From: Phlyctochytrium arcticum | Lineage: Eukaryota > Chytridiomycota > Chytridiomycetes > Chytridiales > Chytridiaceae | Direction: 5' to 3' | Assembly (NCBI GenBank): GCA_025602905.1 | Contig: JAHLKI010000006.1 | Location: 1,178,001 to 1,242,000 of the forward strand | DNA: 64,000 nt | In this document: one piece after another, positions 1 to 12,534 of the stretch | Numbering within the stretch: position 1 is the first letter of the stretch | How the letters are laid out: each line of letters begins with the position of its first letter | The notes under the pieces: generated by a model | The model's database searches: none | What the model was told of the DNA's origin: nothing | What the model saw: only the letters and a program-made list of their open reading frames with translations | Position numbers and translations under genes: made by a program

Positions 1-3000
1 TCCCAGCGGAAGTAACTTACCCCGACTTCAAATATAGTGCAACCGTAGTATGGCCAGCTGCGCAGCAAGTTGGAAATTTCCTGGGACGCTTGAACTGCAC
101 TCATTCCCAGGAACTCCATGTGCTTTTCCTCCAACTGCTTTTCTATGCCCGGTTGCCGATAATGGTATGGAATATGGACAGCACATAACTGCTGGTAGTT
201 GACTGGTGCATCATAATTGACATCACCAAAATGCGCCTGGACCGCTAGACTCGCCATATTGATCGCCTCATCTCTTGTCGCAGGGAAACGACCAGCGGCC
301 AAATCAGCAAGACCTTGGGCGCGCACCAGTGTTTCCTCCGCCTCGGACTTGCAAGGTTCGGAGGGATTGAGGAAAATACGCTTCTTGAAGACGAACCGGA
401 CGCGTTCCTGCGAATTCTGCTCTTTGGCTACCCGCTCCCACCGGAACAACGCATCGGTCAACTTTTCGTCTTTTCCGAGCGCAATTTGCTGGTTCATGAA
501 TTGCTCGTATATCGCAAAGCCGTGGAGATTTTGTAACTTTAGCTTGTCCAGTAGCGCTGCGTGTACCACGTCGCAAGTGTCAGATGGTTCAATCGGTATG
601 GCTTTCGATTGACCGTCCATCAGATGGAACCGAATACGTAACGGAGTGAGTTTGGCGCTTTGTGCAATCTCGTCAGTGGATGGAGGGTATTTTCTCGCGC
701 CAGCTCCAATGGTTCGGTGCAAGATCCGAAGGCAGTGTCGAGCATGCTGCGCTTCTTCAGTTCGAGGCTTTCGCGCTTTCGGATCTACAACGCTTCCTCG
801 ACGCAAGTGGGCCTTTGCGTACTCGGCGACCCATTGAGTGGGAATGATTACCCCCGAGATAATGGCAAATATTTTCCACATATTCAAAACTTGCGGACAG
901 TCTGCATCTGGATGATTCGAAGTTTGTTTGATGAGTTGCAGGTAAAGCTCGTTCGCCATCATAGGTGACTCGAGCGCTTTCTCAAGCGTTGCTTGTAATC
1001 CAGCGCAGTTGAACGTGGCAACCTCTGGTGCGGGAGAACCGGCCGAGCCCAAAAATGACAGCAGAACTGTGGTTTCCCGTTAGCTAGCAGAGATTCCCAC
1101 GCATGTGTATTACTTACGCCCTGAGGCTTCTGTAGCCCACATTTCCAGTTCGTTGTCGGCCACACCCAAGAGGGATGTACTTAGCGGTTTCTGCGGAAGG
1201 GTTAATGGTTGTGGCAAACACACACAGAGATTCTCAGTTCAAATACCGGCGAGAATGACCAATCCGCGATTGTATAGTTTTCCGTGTTGATGATTCCTGG
1301 TGACATGTCATCGCCACTCGGGAACACACCATCCTCGGGTTTCTCCTCGTCGTGACGACTTGATACACTTCCGCGGCGATTCAAATTGCCGGTAGAATCT
1401 GCGTACGGACTGAGTGGACTTATGGGTGATCTCATGGTCCTGCCGCTGTTGACAAGTTTGCGCAGCGGGGCCCACTTGGCACGTTTACTGTCGGGACCAG
1501 GGATGCGCATGACCTTGTGCTCAACCAAGGCCGATCGGTACTTTTCAACATCCCGGATTAACGACGCGAGGTCCACATTGTGAACATTGGTATCTTTGGC
1601 ACGTTTCATGTACTCGGTTGAAGGGCAGTATTCGCGAATCAAGTTGACGATTTCTTCTGCCAGGTCGGTGAAGAACTGGTAAACTTCAGTGTTTTCAAAA
1701 TCGGCTTCCTCTGACACTGGAACGGCCATGATAGTTACAAGCCCATTTTCGTGCTCGTAGCTTTTGACATCTTTAAACGGGAAACTCAATATCGTATCAT
1801 TAGTGCGCGGATGAACAAAGTCAATGCCGGCATTTGACACAGCAAGGTTGATAGTTTCACTGTAAGTCCAGCTCCCCTTGTGCTAGAGGAACAAACAGCT
1901 ACGTTCAGACAATGTGTGTAAGGCTTGAATTATGTTGTATTACCTTGACCGGAAACAGAGCAGCTCCGTAATGTTTGAATGTCTTGACCGACTCAAGGTA
2001 AAGGACTTTGGCCTGCTCGGTAGTTGTTCCACGCAGCTTTTGATACTGTTTGACGATTCCCTGGACCCACGCTTCCCTTGGTTGATTTGGCACCAGCCTG
2101 GGTGCCACCCAAGAAGAGAGCTCCTTTACACTGAAGAAATGTTGCAGTTAGCAGTGCTTTCAAATCATTCAAACTGCTGTCTTACAATCGAGCTTCTGCT
2201 GCTGCAGCGTCGCAGTTTCCTAATATAACTTGCGCTTTCAGAGCTGCCATTTGCATCGCCACTCGCTCTGTGAGAGGGTAAAGGTCCTTCGCGACCCCGT
2301 CCACGGCCTGTGCATACAGCAAAGCATACTCCACAGGATCAGTGATCGGCTCCTGGGTGTTTCGGAAGACCCGCTTTTTCATGGTAAAGGTTGCATCTAA
2401 ACAAATTCCTGCGCAATGTATTATTTAGCAAGGCTACGTCAATCACCCCCCCGCGCGAAGAATATTACCAGGAGCGACCACGGGTTCTCCCTTTTTCTTT
2501 CGGATGGTACCCACAGTATCCTTTCTCTTTGGGGTGTCTTTATCCTTCTCCCATGAGGCGATACAGTCGACAAGATAGTCAGTAGCCTTGAGACTGCGCT
2601 CATTCCTTAAGGTCACCTCATAGATAGACCAGCCCGACGCATCCTGGAGTTGAATGGTCTCTGCAATGTTCTTCACGATATCACCAGCAGTTGATGTCAA
2701 TGATATCGTGATATCCATCTCCAGTCCATCAAGCAGGCTGACCCTGCATGGTAACGCGGCGCCAGCTCTCAATGTCATAATTTCTGCAATCGAAGGGGCG
2801 ACCTTGCGAGGCCCGTTCAGCATGACTCGCTTAACAGACGCTTCTGCAGTCTGCGCTAATCGATAAATTGCATGGTGTGAGTTCTTGGCGTGGTATGTAT
2901 CCATTGTGCGATGCAAATATCCCATTAAATACTTGGCAAACACTTTTGATGGTGGGAAAGAAGCCGCTGCATGTACCAGAACTTGCCAGTGGCTGATAAG

Positions 3001-6000
3001 AACTTGATCCCAGGCCTTTGGCTGTTCTTTTGAAGGTGTGGATTGTTTCACAATCTGTACGAAAAGCTCATCCCTCAACTCGGCATTGCGCAACCCATGC
3101 CCAACAAACTGCTGAACGAACTCCTCGGATTTCTTTGCCCCCGGCTCCGTTGCTTTCTGTAAAACTATTATGACATTTAGCTTCCAATCTAATGTTTACC
3201 AGATGGGCAAAAACGTACGTCTGAAGCAGTCAACGGCAAGTTGATCGATTGCCTCGGTTTTGTGCGGAATTTTGGTCATACTGGCAGGAATTGCATTCTA
3301 TGACCGAGGTGTCAAAACGGGTCTGGGTCCGTCGAGTAACAAGTCTATACTCACCTTCGTGTAGCTCAGCATTTCTGACAAGTCCACCATTTTAACCTTC
3401 TTTGTGATGGTTGCAAAAGCGGTGGTTTTTATATGTTGCTACACACAGGAGGTTAAACTATCTGTGAGAGTATTGCTGCGCAGTAACCTACCTCGAAATG
3501 CTTCTCTGCATATGACTCCATGGCATACTCACGCGTAGTGTAGTCAATCTTTTCTACCAAGCTCTCAATCGATGCCTGCAAAAGTTTTCTTGTAAACATT
3601 CACCCTGAGTATTTCTCAACCTGGAAATTCCCACCTCTTTTTCTTTCAAGATCGGATTGTGTTTCATCGGTTTTACAGGCGCTTGAGCGAGACTCTCACG
3701 CGAATAATGCAGATTCTCCATGCTTTGCTTTGGTGTTGGTGTACGTACAGCACTTTCTAGTCGTTCGGCTAGTGTCTGCTTCTTCGAGCTGACTGGCTCA
3801 ACAACAGGAGTAGAAAGCATGTTGGTGACGGATGTCCGAGCAGCCAAGGACGGCAAGCCATGAGAGCTCTGTGAGGTAAGCATCGGTGTGCTCCCAGACG
3901 TAGTTCCAACCGGTCGCTTATCAGACGTAGTTGCAATCGGTCGCCGATCATCGAACAGCGCGTCGATGTCTGCAGTAAGCGCCGCTGCCATCCTAACCAA
4001 TGCTTCTCCTCCTTTGATAGCTTTAGATGGATCAAAATCACCGAGGAAGGCGAACAAGTGATCAATGTCACCCCCGTCCTTCTTGGTTGGACTGGTGGCC
4101 ATTGCCAAGTCCGAGGGCGTAGCAGATGGTGCGGACTCCTGGAAAAAATGAGAATCAGAATTTGAAATCGAGTCGGGGAGATGAGGAATAATGATTTATA
4201 CCTTCTTTGCGTGAACAGCGTTCGCAAAGCTGATCATCTGTAGGGAGAAACTGAGTACAAGATCGCCTAACAGTGGGTTACAGAAACTCTACCTTCTCGT
4301 TCTCCTCGCGGGAAGGTGGCATCACCTTCACGGGTGACGGAGGTGGCGCAACTTCCTTGACGCTCACTCGAGGGGCAAGAACATCTGCTGGGATCATTGG
4401 CGCTGGCGGGAGGGACTCTGGTCGGACAGTGTCAAGCATCTTTCTCTCCTCCCGTTGTTTCTCTGCCTCAAGAGCAGCCGCGGCAGACGCAGCAGCTCGA
4501 GAATCAAACGCCTTTTTCTCCGCCGCTTTTTTGTCGGCGAGGAGCCTCCTGTAGTAGTCACGAACAAACCAACCACGCGCGACAGATTGAATCTTCAAAA
4601 TAGCGCGTTGAGTACGCTTGTAGCGACGTTTGTACACAAAACCCTTTGCAAAACGCTGAATGGTTGACGTGGCTTCCCGTAACCGCAAGAACCGTTTGCG
4701 ATAGAGATATCCCAACATACGGCTTTGGATAAGAATGACTTTGGCTCTCAAAACCTGACCGGCCCGATCCTGTATGGTCCCGAGGGCTCCTTCCTTCAAA
4801 AATAGTTTGGTTTTTCCCGCTTGCCATGCACCATCTACCATGTTCGTCTCGGCGGCAATGGCACTACTTATCTCCTTGGCGTTGGTTTTGGTGAGGACCA
4901 TTCCGCTTGGTATGAGGCACTTGAAATCACGAGCGAAACCATCGTAGGAGAGTCGCATGGGATATCCAGCTTTACGAATACGAATGGTGTCTAGCATTCC
5001 TGAGTAGCGTAGCTGGGAAATGACCATGTCTTCATCGAACAGGAAAGCTTCCTTGTCTTGATTTGGCTTGATACAACGCACGTAATGCGGGGTTGTAGCA
5101 CCCAATGTGGTTACAAGGAGCGTCAAGGAATTACGGAACTGCGCACCAGCCGTAGGCTTCCCTCCTCGTTGAGTTTTGCTTGAATCCTCCTGTACCTCTT
5201 TCGGGAAAATCTTGGAGATATATGGAATCTGCACCGAATATTGTTAATTCCCTGTGCACCAGGATGTGTGCTGTGCGTTACCACAAACCTTTGAGGCTCG
5301 AACAAGCTCATACAACTCTTCCTGAATTGCATCCTTGTTCTTGTCCAAAAACGATGAAACCGTGTACAGGACCTACAATTAAGTAATTAGTCAATCCTTT
5401 TTCAACTTGAGTATTCTCTCAAGGCTTACATCGCCTGCGTAGTGCTTGATGCCAAAAACTCCTTTTTGGGTCTTTGGCTTGATGTAGTGAGCGTGTTTCT
5501 GGTGCGCAGTCTCCAGCTTCGCAAGCCAGGAATCATCGCTACCTTTCGGAAAGCGTGTTTCCTCATCTAGTAGACTAAGTATACCAGCAGGTTTGACCTG
5601 TCAAACTGCCGTCAGAAGCTTGCCAACATAAGTCGACGCACGTGCCCCTACTTCAATCAGATCCAAACACGCAGCATTGTCTTGGAACGATATCTTGTCC
5701 CATTTGATACCTTCTTTGTCGTACTGTAATTTCGCTCGTCAATAACAACACATAGAGGGCCGGGATTTTCGGCATTGTCTCTCACCTCCTCCTGCTCAAT
5801 TTTGAAAATAAACTGATTGAAGAATTGCTGCAGTTTTTCATTGGTATAGTTGATGCAAAATTGTTCAAAGCTGTTCAACTAGTCAACGTGCGTGTTAGTG
5901 TCTGGCGCACGGTTTCCGGAGACATAGAGCGTCTTACTTTGAAGACTGAAGGAAATTGTTAGTACGACGCAATACAATTGGCATCCGTAACTTCCGATCA

Positions 6001-7458
6001 CATACCTTCGAAACCGAAAATGTCTAGCACGCCGACAAAGTTGACTGGTTTCTCCTTGGAGGTCAAAGATCGGTTGATAAACTCTATCAAGCGTACGAAC
6101 AAGCTGTCGTAGATGGCTTTGGCAAATGAATCCCGCGTGTCCTTAGCCTGTGAAAATTGTTTGTAAGGACCGCTAAAAAACGGATAAATGGAAGCAAGTT
6201 TCATACTTGGCCTAATTTATATGGCACCATAGATGTTTCTCCGCGAATAACGAGCTTTCTGTAACACATGGCGGCTTTCAAGTTCTCAACGTTGATTCCC
6301 AAAAGCCCGGCCACCACTTCCAAATCCTCGACGTTCTGAATTTTGACAGACTCCTTGTTCGCGGCCTCATCAAAATTAATATTTCCAATCCACAAAATGG
6401 CTGAAAGTGCTTGAAAGAGAGAGTTCTGATCTGCTGGTGACATTTTCAGCACAGTCAGAGCCAATTTCAGAGCTTCAAAGTTCTTTGAATCGTCCACATA
6501 AGGAATATCGATGCAGCCGCTTTGATTCAGGTAATAAAAAGAGTCTGCACTTTCCAATTTGAAAGCTGCCTTTTCCTCATCGTTCGTCCCAGCAACCAGT
6601 TCATAAAAGACGTGGTAATTACGCTCATCCGGTGCCTGCTTGCTGATACGTGACTTTTCGAGTAAGTAATTCAGTATGGAAGCGCCGATGATTTGTGATG
6701 AGCGGTTAAAATTAATTTGAATGAACTTTCCGAATCGCGATGAATTATTATTCCGAACGGTCTTTGCATTTCCTGGATCATCGGTCAGTACATTTTTAAA
6801 CTTTTTTTTTTCTGTCAGAATCAGAACAAACCAAAACTTTCAAGAACAGTGTTGGCCTCCAAAATTTGCTGCTCTACCCAACTCTCTTGGCTTTCCTTCG
6901 ACGTCACGGTAGTTAAATACTGCAGTATAACTTTGGTGCTTTCTGATTTTCCAGCTCCTGATTCTCCACTGATAATCACTGACTGATTAACTCTTGCAGT
7001 TCGCACATTTGCATAGGCAGTTTCAGCGATGGCAAAAATGTGAGGTGGATTATCCGCATGGCGTTTGTTTAGGTATTTCTTGAGCAAAGGCTGCTTGATA
7101 TTTTAATGATCATTCGGGATCGAAAGAGAGCTACTCCAGCCTACCAAATTGTATATGTCCAACTTCTCAAACGGATTGAGCGCAACAAGAATGGACCCGG
7201 TATACGTCTGAAATATCAAAGGAAATAAGTTGGATCTGGCGATTTGATAAGAAAAAAATCCACGGAAATCTTACGTATATCAGTCTCTCATCATATCGCC
7301 GCTTCAAATTTATCATGATTGCATTTTCTGACAAGTCAGAAAGCGTTGTCATATCCTCAACCGGGGCATCTTCTACTACTTCGTCGCCTGTTGTAAATTA
7401 TAAGCCAAGTTTTAGTCTGGCGATCGAATGGAATAGAAGAGCAAATAATCTCACCCAT
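1..7458 (-). CDS. Unconventional myosin with two MyTH4-FERM tails (partial, C-terminus beyond the left edge)
   Basis: An actin-based motor, probably for membrane or protrusion transport. Reading leftwards from 7458, the motor domain (to about 4800) has the P-loop [12 protein letters not shown] (~6950), switch [11 protein letters not shown] (~6755), switch II DIFGFE (~6010) and YVRCIKPN. Three IQ motifs follow (~4790-4540), then a charged Ala/Glu linker and a Ser-rich linker. MyTH4-1 lies at about 3640-2870 and FERM-1 at about 2840-1600. MyTH4-2 opens with DWSFSP at ~1280, and FERM-2 starts at ~650 and runs off the window after a donor at position 20. The N-terminus resembles class VII/X myosins ([18 protein letters not shown]). 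I see no SH3 between the tail repeats. There are many introns of about 50-65 nt. The ATG at 7456-7458 sits in a proposed 4-nt coding exon. The class (VII or XXII-like) cannot be settled by eye; the family is certain. Confidence 0.93.
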
Positions 7459-8082
7459 CGCTGCGATTCTGTTCCTCCCGAATTATCCTCGAGCGATCAG
7501 AAACTCCCTAGGTAAACTTGCTTTAAAGGAATGGGACAGAGTTCAACCTTCGCCAGAGCTTTGCCCTTGGGAGGATTACACGTTTGGTTATGGTTGGCGG
7601 GATGGGACTTGTCACATCTAATGGCTTTCTAAAAATAGCAGCAATTTTAATTTTTCCGATCTACATTGATCCAGAAACTTAATAGTTTGCACACTCGGAA
7701 AAACATCATGAATGCGGTCCCGCGAGTAATTATCTACCCAAACGTTACACAACAAAGTGCGAACTCAGCTACCGTACTCTACTCAGCGCAGTGAACAATA
7801 AGATCTTTGCCAGGCGGACAAACTTTACAAAAGACAGTTCATGGGGCGCGCATTTGTCATCGTATTGAAGGATGGGAGGAGACGGGGACAAGTTTAGGCA
7901 TCAATATATTTAGAGTAGCGCAAATCTTGTCATCATCTTGTGTGAATAAGTGAAGCGTCAGAGGATGGGGGAAGGGTGAATTTACAAAGTGCATCAGAAA
8001 AAGCGAAATATAAACGGGGTCCCAAAACAACCAAAACTTGAAATTCCGGAGAGAGGTCGGAATACGCGCGTTAGCTGTGTGA
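7459..8082. other. Intergenic: myosin promoter / PAP2 3' region
   Basis: Between two minus-strand genes. It should hold the myosin 5' UTR and promoter (right of 7458) and the PAP2 3' UTR (left of 8083). I see no coding potential or RNA gene. Confidence 0.6.
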
Positions 8083-9326
8083 TCATTGGTAACTGTCGTA
8101 ATTTCCTTGTCGAATTTGGGGTAGTCCGTTGTTCATTGGAATCCACATATCGCGAGAATGGCGTCCATGGGAATTGTCGTCGATAGGTACCACAGCATCT
8201 GGTTTTGGAGGGGCCTGACGATGTCCTGGGTGGGATATATCCCTAGGATGAAGACTAGAGTCACTTGCGCTAGGGGTTTGTGAGTCCCGACGACTGACTC
8301 CTGTCGCCAAGCGATCTGTCTCGGCCAGGCCACCTGAATATGCCGGGTCAGGCTCCTCAGTCGACCCGCAGTTGTAACGGTAGCTGTAGATCGCAATTAG
8401 CGACCCCACGATAGCGCCTACAACTACGTCCTGCCAGCGATGCCAATAATCGCACACGCGAGAAATTGCAATCAAAAAGGCTGCAATGATGGGTAAAATG
8501 GTGATAATGTACTTGGGTCCCAATGGAGCGCGTCGGAAATTTAAATGTCGCGAAAGGTAAAGGGCCAGGAAACCCAAACCGCACCAAGACACTTTGCATA
8601 CGGCAAACGTTAGGAAGGTATTGGCAGACTATGCGATCAACACTTACGAGATGAATGCCCACTGAAGAAGCTCTTACGGCCTTCCTTCACCTCCGCTGGA
8701 CTGCCGGTGCAGCTTTCAATAAGTCCCAGAGAGTTGTTTTGGACGAGGATCGGTTGACAACGTGCAAGGAAATCGGGTCGTAAGCCACCCACGGTGATTT
8801 TGACGATTTGTGTAAAGAGCAAAGTAAGAGCCAAAGCCGAGCAAAGTCCTGTAAACAGACGAAAATCTTAGCCATTATCTTTCCACCATCATCACGAATC
8901 TAATTTAATCAGACGCACCGAGTAAACACCTAGGGGAAAAGTCAGTTTGGTGAAGTTTACCGCGTTGGGGGATGGTCAACTTACATGTGGGCATCAAACA
9001 CGCTCCGCTTGTAGCCCAAAGACACTCCAAGAATTACAACTATTGGAAGTGCAATAGCCAGTACGCCTAGCAACCACGCAGGGATCGTCTCATTCTTGTG
9101 TGGGTACGCTATGGAGATATCGGTAGCAAATCCAACACGTTCAAAAGGCTGCACCAGTTCGAGACAGGCACCGGCTATGGCCAGAATAAGGACGGCGACT
9201 ATCGATAGAGGAATCTCGACAGTGAGAAAAGGAATCGCTCGAGTCTGGAAACAGCGGGCAGACACTCACCCCATTCCCACAGGCATTCTCGCAAAAGTCG
9301 CGGGAGGTTGTTGGTGCGTACTTCAT
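8083..9326 (-). CDS. PAP2-family lipid phosphatase (DPP1/LPP type)
   Basis: An integral membrane phosphatase expected to dephosphorylate diacylglycerol pyrophosphate, phosphatidate or lysophosphatidate. The three PAP2 motifs are present: KITVGGLRP (motif 1), KSFFSGHSS (motif 2, with Phe where PSGH is usual) and SRVCDYWHRWQD (motif 3). About six hydrophobic segments flank them, and a polar Ser/Pro-rich C-terminal tail ends at 8083. N-terminal text such as ELVQPFERVGFATDISI and WLLGVLAIALP matches yeast DPP1-type enzymes. Joining KRSVFDAH to GLCSALAL needs an 11-nt exon at 8919-8929. The start is uncertain: the best ATG is 9326, with a 55-nt intron (GTGAGT at ~9268) leading into IPLSIVAVLI. Confidence is high for the family and low for the first exon. 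Confidence 0.88.
8919..8929 (-). other. 11-nt micro-exon of the PAP2 gene
   Basis: On the minus strand the 11 bases follow an acceptor CCCCTAG and precede a donor GTGCGT. Included, they join the upstream exon (ending in two bases of a codon) to the downstream one as HMCLLGLCSALALT, the expected PAP2 transmembrane sequence. Skipping them breaks the frame. Confidence 0.7.
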
Positions 9327-10005
9327 ACAGCGTGTGTATGCGAAGAGGTCGTGAAGCCATGGGTGCCGCTCTTGCAGAATTCATACAGGGGGAGAGAGGC
9401 AGCGGATGAGATTGCAAGAAGTTTCAATGGCCTTCTTTTCTGCAATTTCCTCCAATGTCCTGCGGCCTTCCTTGCCCTGGAGGAGGAGCCTGGGACAAGC
9501 TGAGGACCCAGACGTCACCTCACTGCCACAGCGCTGCGCCAAGCGCAAACTTTATCAAAGTCCTCGTACCGTACGAGTCTTTGGACTCGGGCAAGATCCC
9601 CAGAGGTCCCAGAGATCCCAAGCAGCACCACATAAACGTCCAGGCGCTGCATGCATAAATAGAATTCAAAGTGCCCCGGAAGGTCAAAGGCTGCCCCTTC
9701 ATGTATTCGAATCCCATGCATCTAGGCTATTAGATGGTCCGATGAGGGCCAGATGAGGGCCAGGATTTTTTATACACATGATCCTACTTCTCTTTGAATG
9801 TACACAATCAATGAAGCGAAAATCTTCCTGCTCCATTCTCATTCTTTCAACGAGTTCCGCTCTGGGTATGCCTGACGAAAGTGGCCAGGGCTACGCGTGG
9901 GCGCCGTGTGTAGGGTTTAGAAAAGTCGGGCCTGGGACAATCCCAAAGTTCCTAGCGGACGTTACAGCAGACGAGCCACGATAACTAGTGCAGTGCTGAA
10001 CAGTA
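9327..10005. other. Divergent intergenic region between PAP2 and the Ste50-type adaptor
   Basis: Upstream region shared by two diverging genes. Several short open frames occur on both strands (for example minus 9520-9717), but none shows a family motif or consistent splicing. A direct repeat GATGAGGGCCA occurs twice near 9735-9760. I see nothing else. Confidence 0.5.
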
Positions 10006-12441
10006 ATGAACTCGTGGTCCACGGATCAGGTCGCGGAATGGCTCGGTTCCTTGGGCTTTGGCGTTCATGAGCGAAAGTTTCGAGGTAACCCGAGTCTCGT
10101 TTAGCACAATCTTGGTCGCTGACTCTCCAAAGAAAATGGAATATCGGGTGATATTCTGGTTCACGCCGGTCATGATCTTCTGAAGGAGCTGGACATTCGA
10201 TCCGTCGGGCATCGGATAAGCCTGCTTCGCTCAATCTACAATCATAAGATTTCCTTCGGACTTCCGTTTGAAAGCGATGATTATATACCCGAATGTTTGT
10301 ACCTCCTTATTTTGAAATGGATACATGTATACTCATAATCGGGCTTTCAGCTGTCACATCATTGCCTGCGAATTTGGCCAAAGTAAACCTCCATACTCCA
10401 TTCTGCAAGCATAAATGATCTCACACCTGACACTAGGATCCCGAAGATATCAACCGCCTTCGAATGACTGTCAAGGATCAAGGTTAGGCAGTTAGCACCA
10501 TGCTGCTTGATCTTGTGGCTAATTATCGAATCATTAGACTCGATAATATCGAGGCTTTCAAGAGACATCGAGCAACTGACTTTCGACCTAAACAAAATGC
10601 GAGATGACCTCTCACCAGTATGGGCCATGGTCCGAGAGTACGAGGTACGCTAACGTTTGATTTACCTGCTCCGCATACAGGCGTTTCATTCTATACACTA
10701 GGAATTTGAGCAAAAGAAAAAAAGCGGCAGGTCCGATTCAAAGAAGTTAAAGTTGACATCATCCCATAAATCCTCGTCAAAGACGAGTGCCAAAGTTGGC
10801 CCAGTGATCATAAGAGAAGATTCAGCATCCCCTGATCCCGCCGGTTCTAGCTTGGCCACTTCACGCATTCCTAGGGTGAGCTACTGAACGCGTCATCGGC
10901 ATTGGGGGATGATCTTTAAATGAAGGTCATAGACTCAGCGTGGCAATGTGTCTGCAATGCGAATTTATACGGATCGTCAAATGAACCGCGAAAGTGAGCC
11001 TTTCAAGACGGTACAGGTGTCCATTTTGGATACATGTGCGGAGATCCTCCCCGAGATATTGCGGAGGTACAAGATCCGAAATGACTGGCAACAATATGCA
11101 CTGTTCATGCGGCATAACGGAACAGGTTTGAACCTGATGAGTTGAAACTCATAAAGTTCAGAGCTGATTGGTGTGCTAGAAAGATGTCTTAGCTTTGATG
11201 AGAAACCTTTGGCCTTACTGCAAGAGCTTACTGACGACATGGGCGCGCCAACGTTCACCTTCAAGCACATCAAACAAATTACTTCGCCGGCTTCGAGGCT
11301 GAGCGATAGTTCGGCAGCGAAGCGATCCTCTGTAATAGATAACGGCAGTAGGGGTGATACTTCCATGACCAATGCGGTGGCGGTGTACGAATACCAGGCC
11401 ACACTGGATGATGAAGTGGATGTAGCGATCGGTGACCGCTTCAGAATTGTTCAACGAGAGCAGGGTTGGTGCATAGTGGAAAAGGATGGCAAATTAGGCT
11501 GGGTCCCGGAAGGCTGTTTGGCACAAACGGAGGGTGACGATGTTCGCGAGTCAGAGGAGCCAGTCACCTCCACGCAGCACGGAGTAGTACTATATGACTA
11601 CACCAAGATCTCGCCCAATGAACTTAGCATCAAAAAAGGCGACCATCTTTTGATCCGCAATAAATATGAGCACTGGCTGCTCGCAGTTTGTCAAGGCGAT
11701 AGTGGCTGGGTCCCCTCATGCTATGTGTCTATTTTAGATAATCCAGATGGTATGCATCAGCTTCGCACACCTAAAGTGAGAATGATTGAACTGAAATAAT
11801 TGCATTTAGGGGATCACGAAGAGGAACCAAAGTCGGCTGCCAATTCTGCCGGAATTGACCAACTCAAATACCCGCCCTATCCCCCAAAGCCTGACGATTC
11901 CATCCTATCTGGCGACCGGAGCAAAAGTACATCATCTACTCTACGTGCACGGGCAGCAGGGAACCAAACGTCGGTTTCCAAACTCACAAGTCTGGTAAAC
12001 ACTATTGCAAACCTAATCGAGAAAGACCTGCGTTCCTCGGCATACTCTGGATCAACTACTTCTGACCGTTCGGATCCCCTACTTCGACAAATCTCTGGTA
12101 TATTAAAAGTTATGCAGGAAGACTTTGCCGACGATTTCTTGGATGAAACCTTAAATACCTGTTTGGAGATTGTTGGAGCACTTTCCGGCGAGCTGCAGTC
12201 CTCGCAAAGTAACGAGTCTCGCGTGACGCTACTAGAACGTCTGCAAGATCAGTTTGATGCTGGGAGCAAATATCTGGGCCGGGATTCAGACCGCGATTTT
12301 GCCCAAAACGCAGCTGGCGAGAATCTTTTGGTGCATAAATTCGCCGTGGAAAATGCATTTGATATTCTGCGATCAGCGGTTGCGGTTTTGCTTCAGAGGA
12401 AGGCGAACCCGGATGAGCCAATTGGGCAATTTGATTCTTAA
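10006..12441 (+). CDS. Ste50/Ubc2-type MAPK adaptor: SAM, RA and two SH3 domains
   Basis: A scaffold that links Ras-type GTPases to the Ste11-class MAPKKK in pheromone, filamentation and osmotic signalling. The protein starts MNSWSTDQVAEWLGSLGFG, a SAM domain continued in the second exon (ISGDILVHAGHDLLKELDI, SVGHRISLLRSIY). A coiled-coil exon (LTFDLNKMRDDLSPVWAMV) and a Lys/Ser-rich linker follow. The RA domain is split by an intron at ~11126 (MRIYTDRQMNRESEPFKTV ... ERCLSFDEKPLALLQEL). SH3-1 (AVAVYEYQATLDDEVDV) lies at ~11375-11525 and SH3-2 (GVVLYDYTKISPNELSI) at ~11580-11740. A helical C-terminal region of about 200 residues, not recognised, ends at 12441. This order is that of Ustilago Ubc2; yeast Ste50 has no SH3. 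Exon junctions between 10290 and 10560 are the least certain. Confidence 0.9.
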
Positions 12442-12534
12442 TTCCTAATGATAATAAATATTTGGCACTACATGAAACTCTACCCACATCTGCACTACTG
12501 GATTGTGATCTGAACATTTGCGACAATGAAAGCT

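Noticed and set aside
9515..9721. Minus-strand frame with a hydrophobic stretch upstream of PAP2
   Set aside because: Two overlapping frames look equally open and neither splices into PAP2 or matches a family; no start context.
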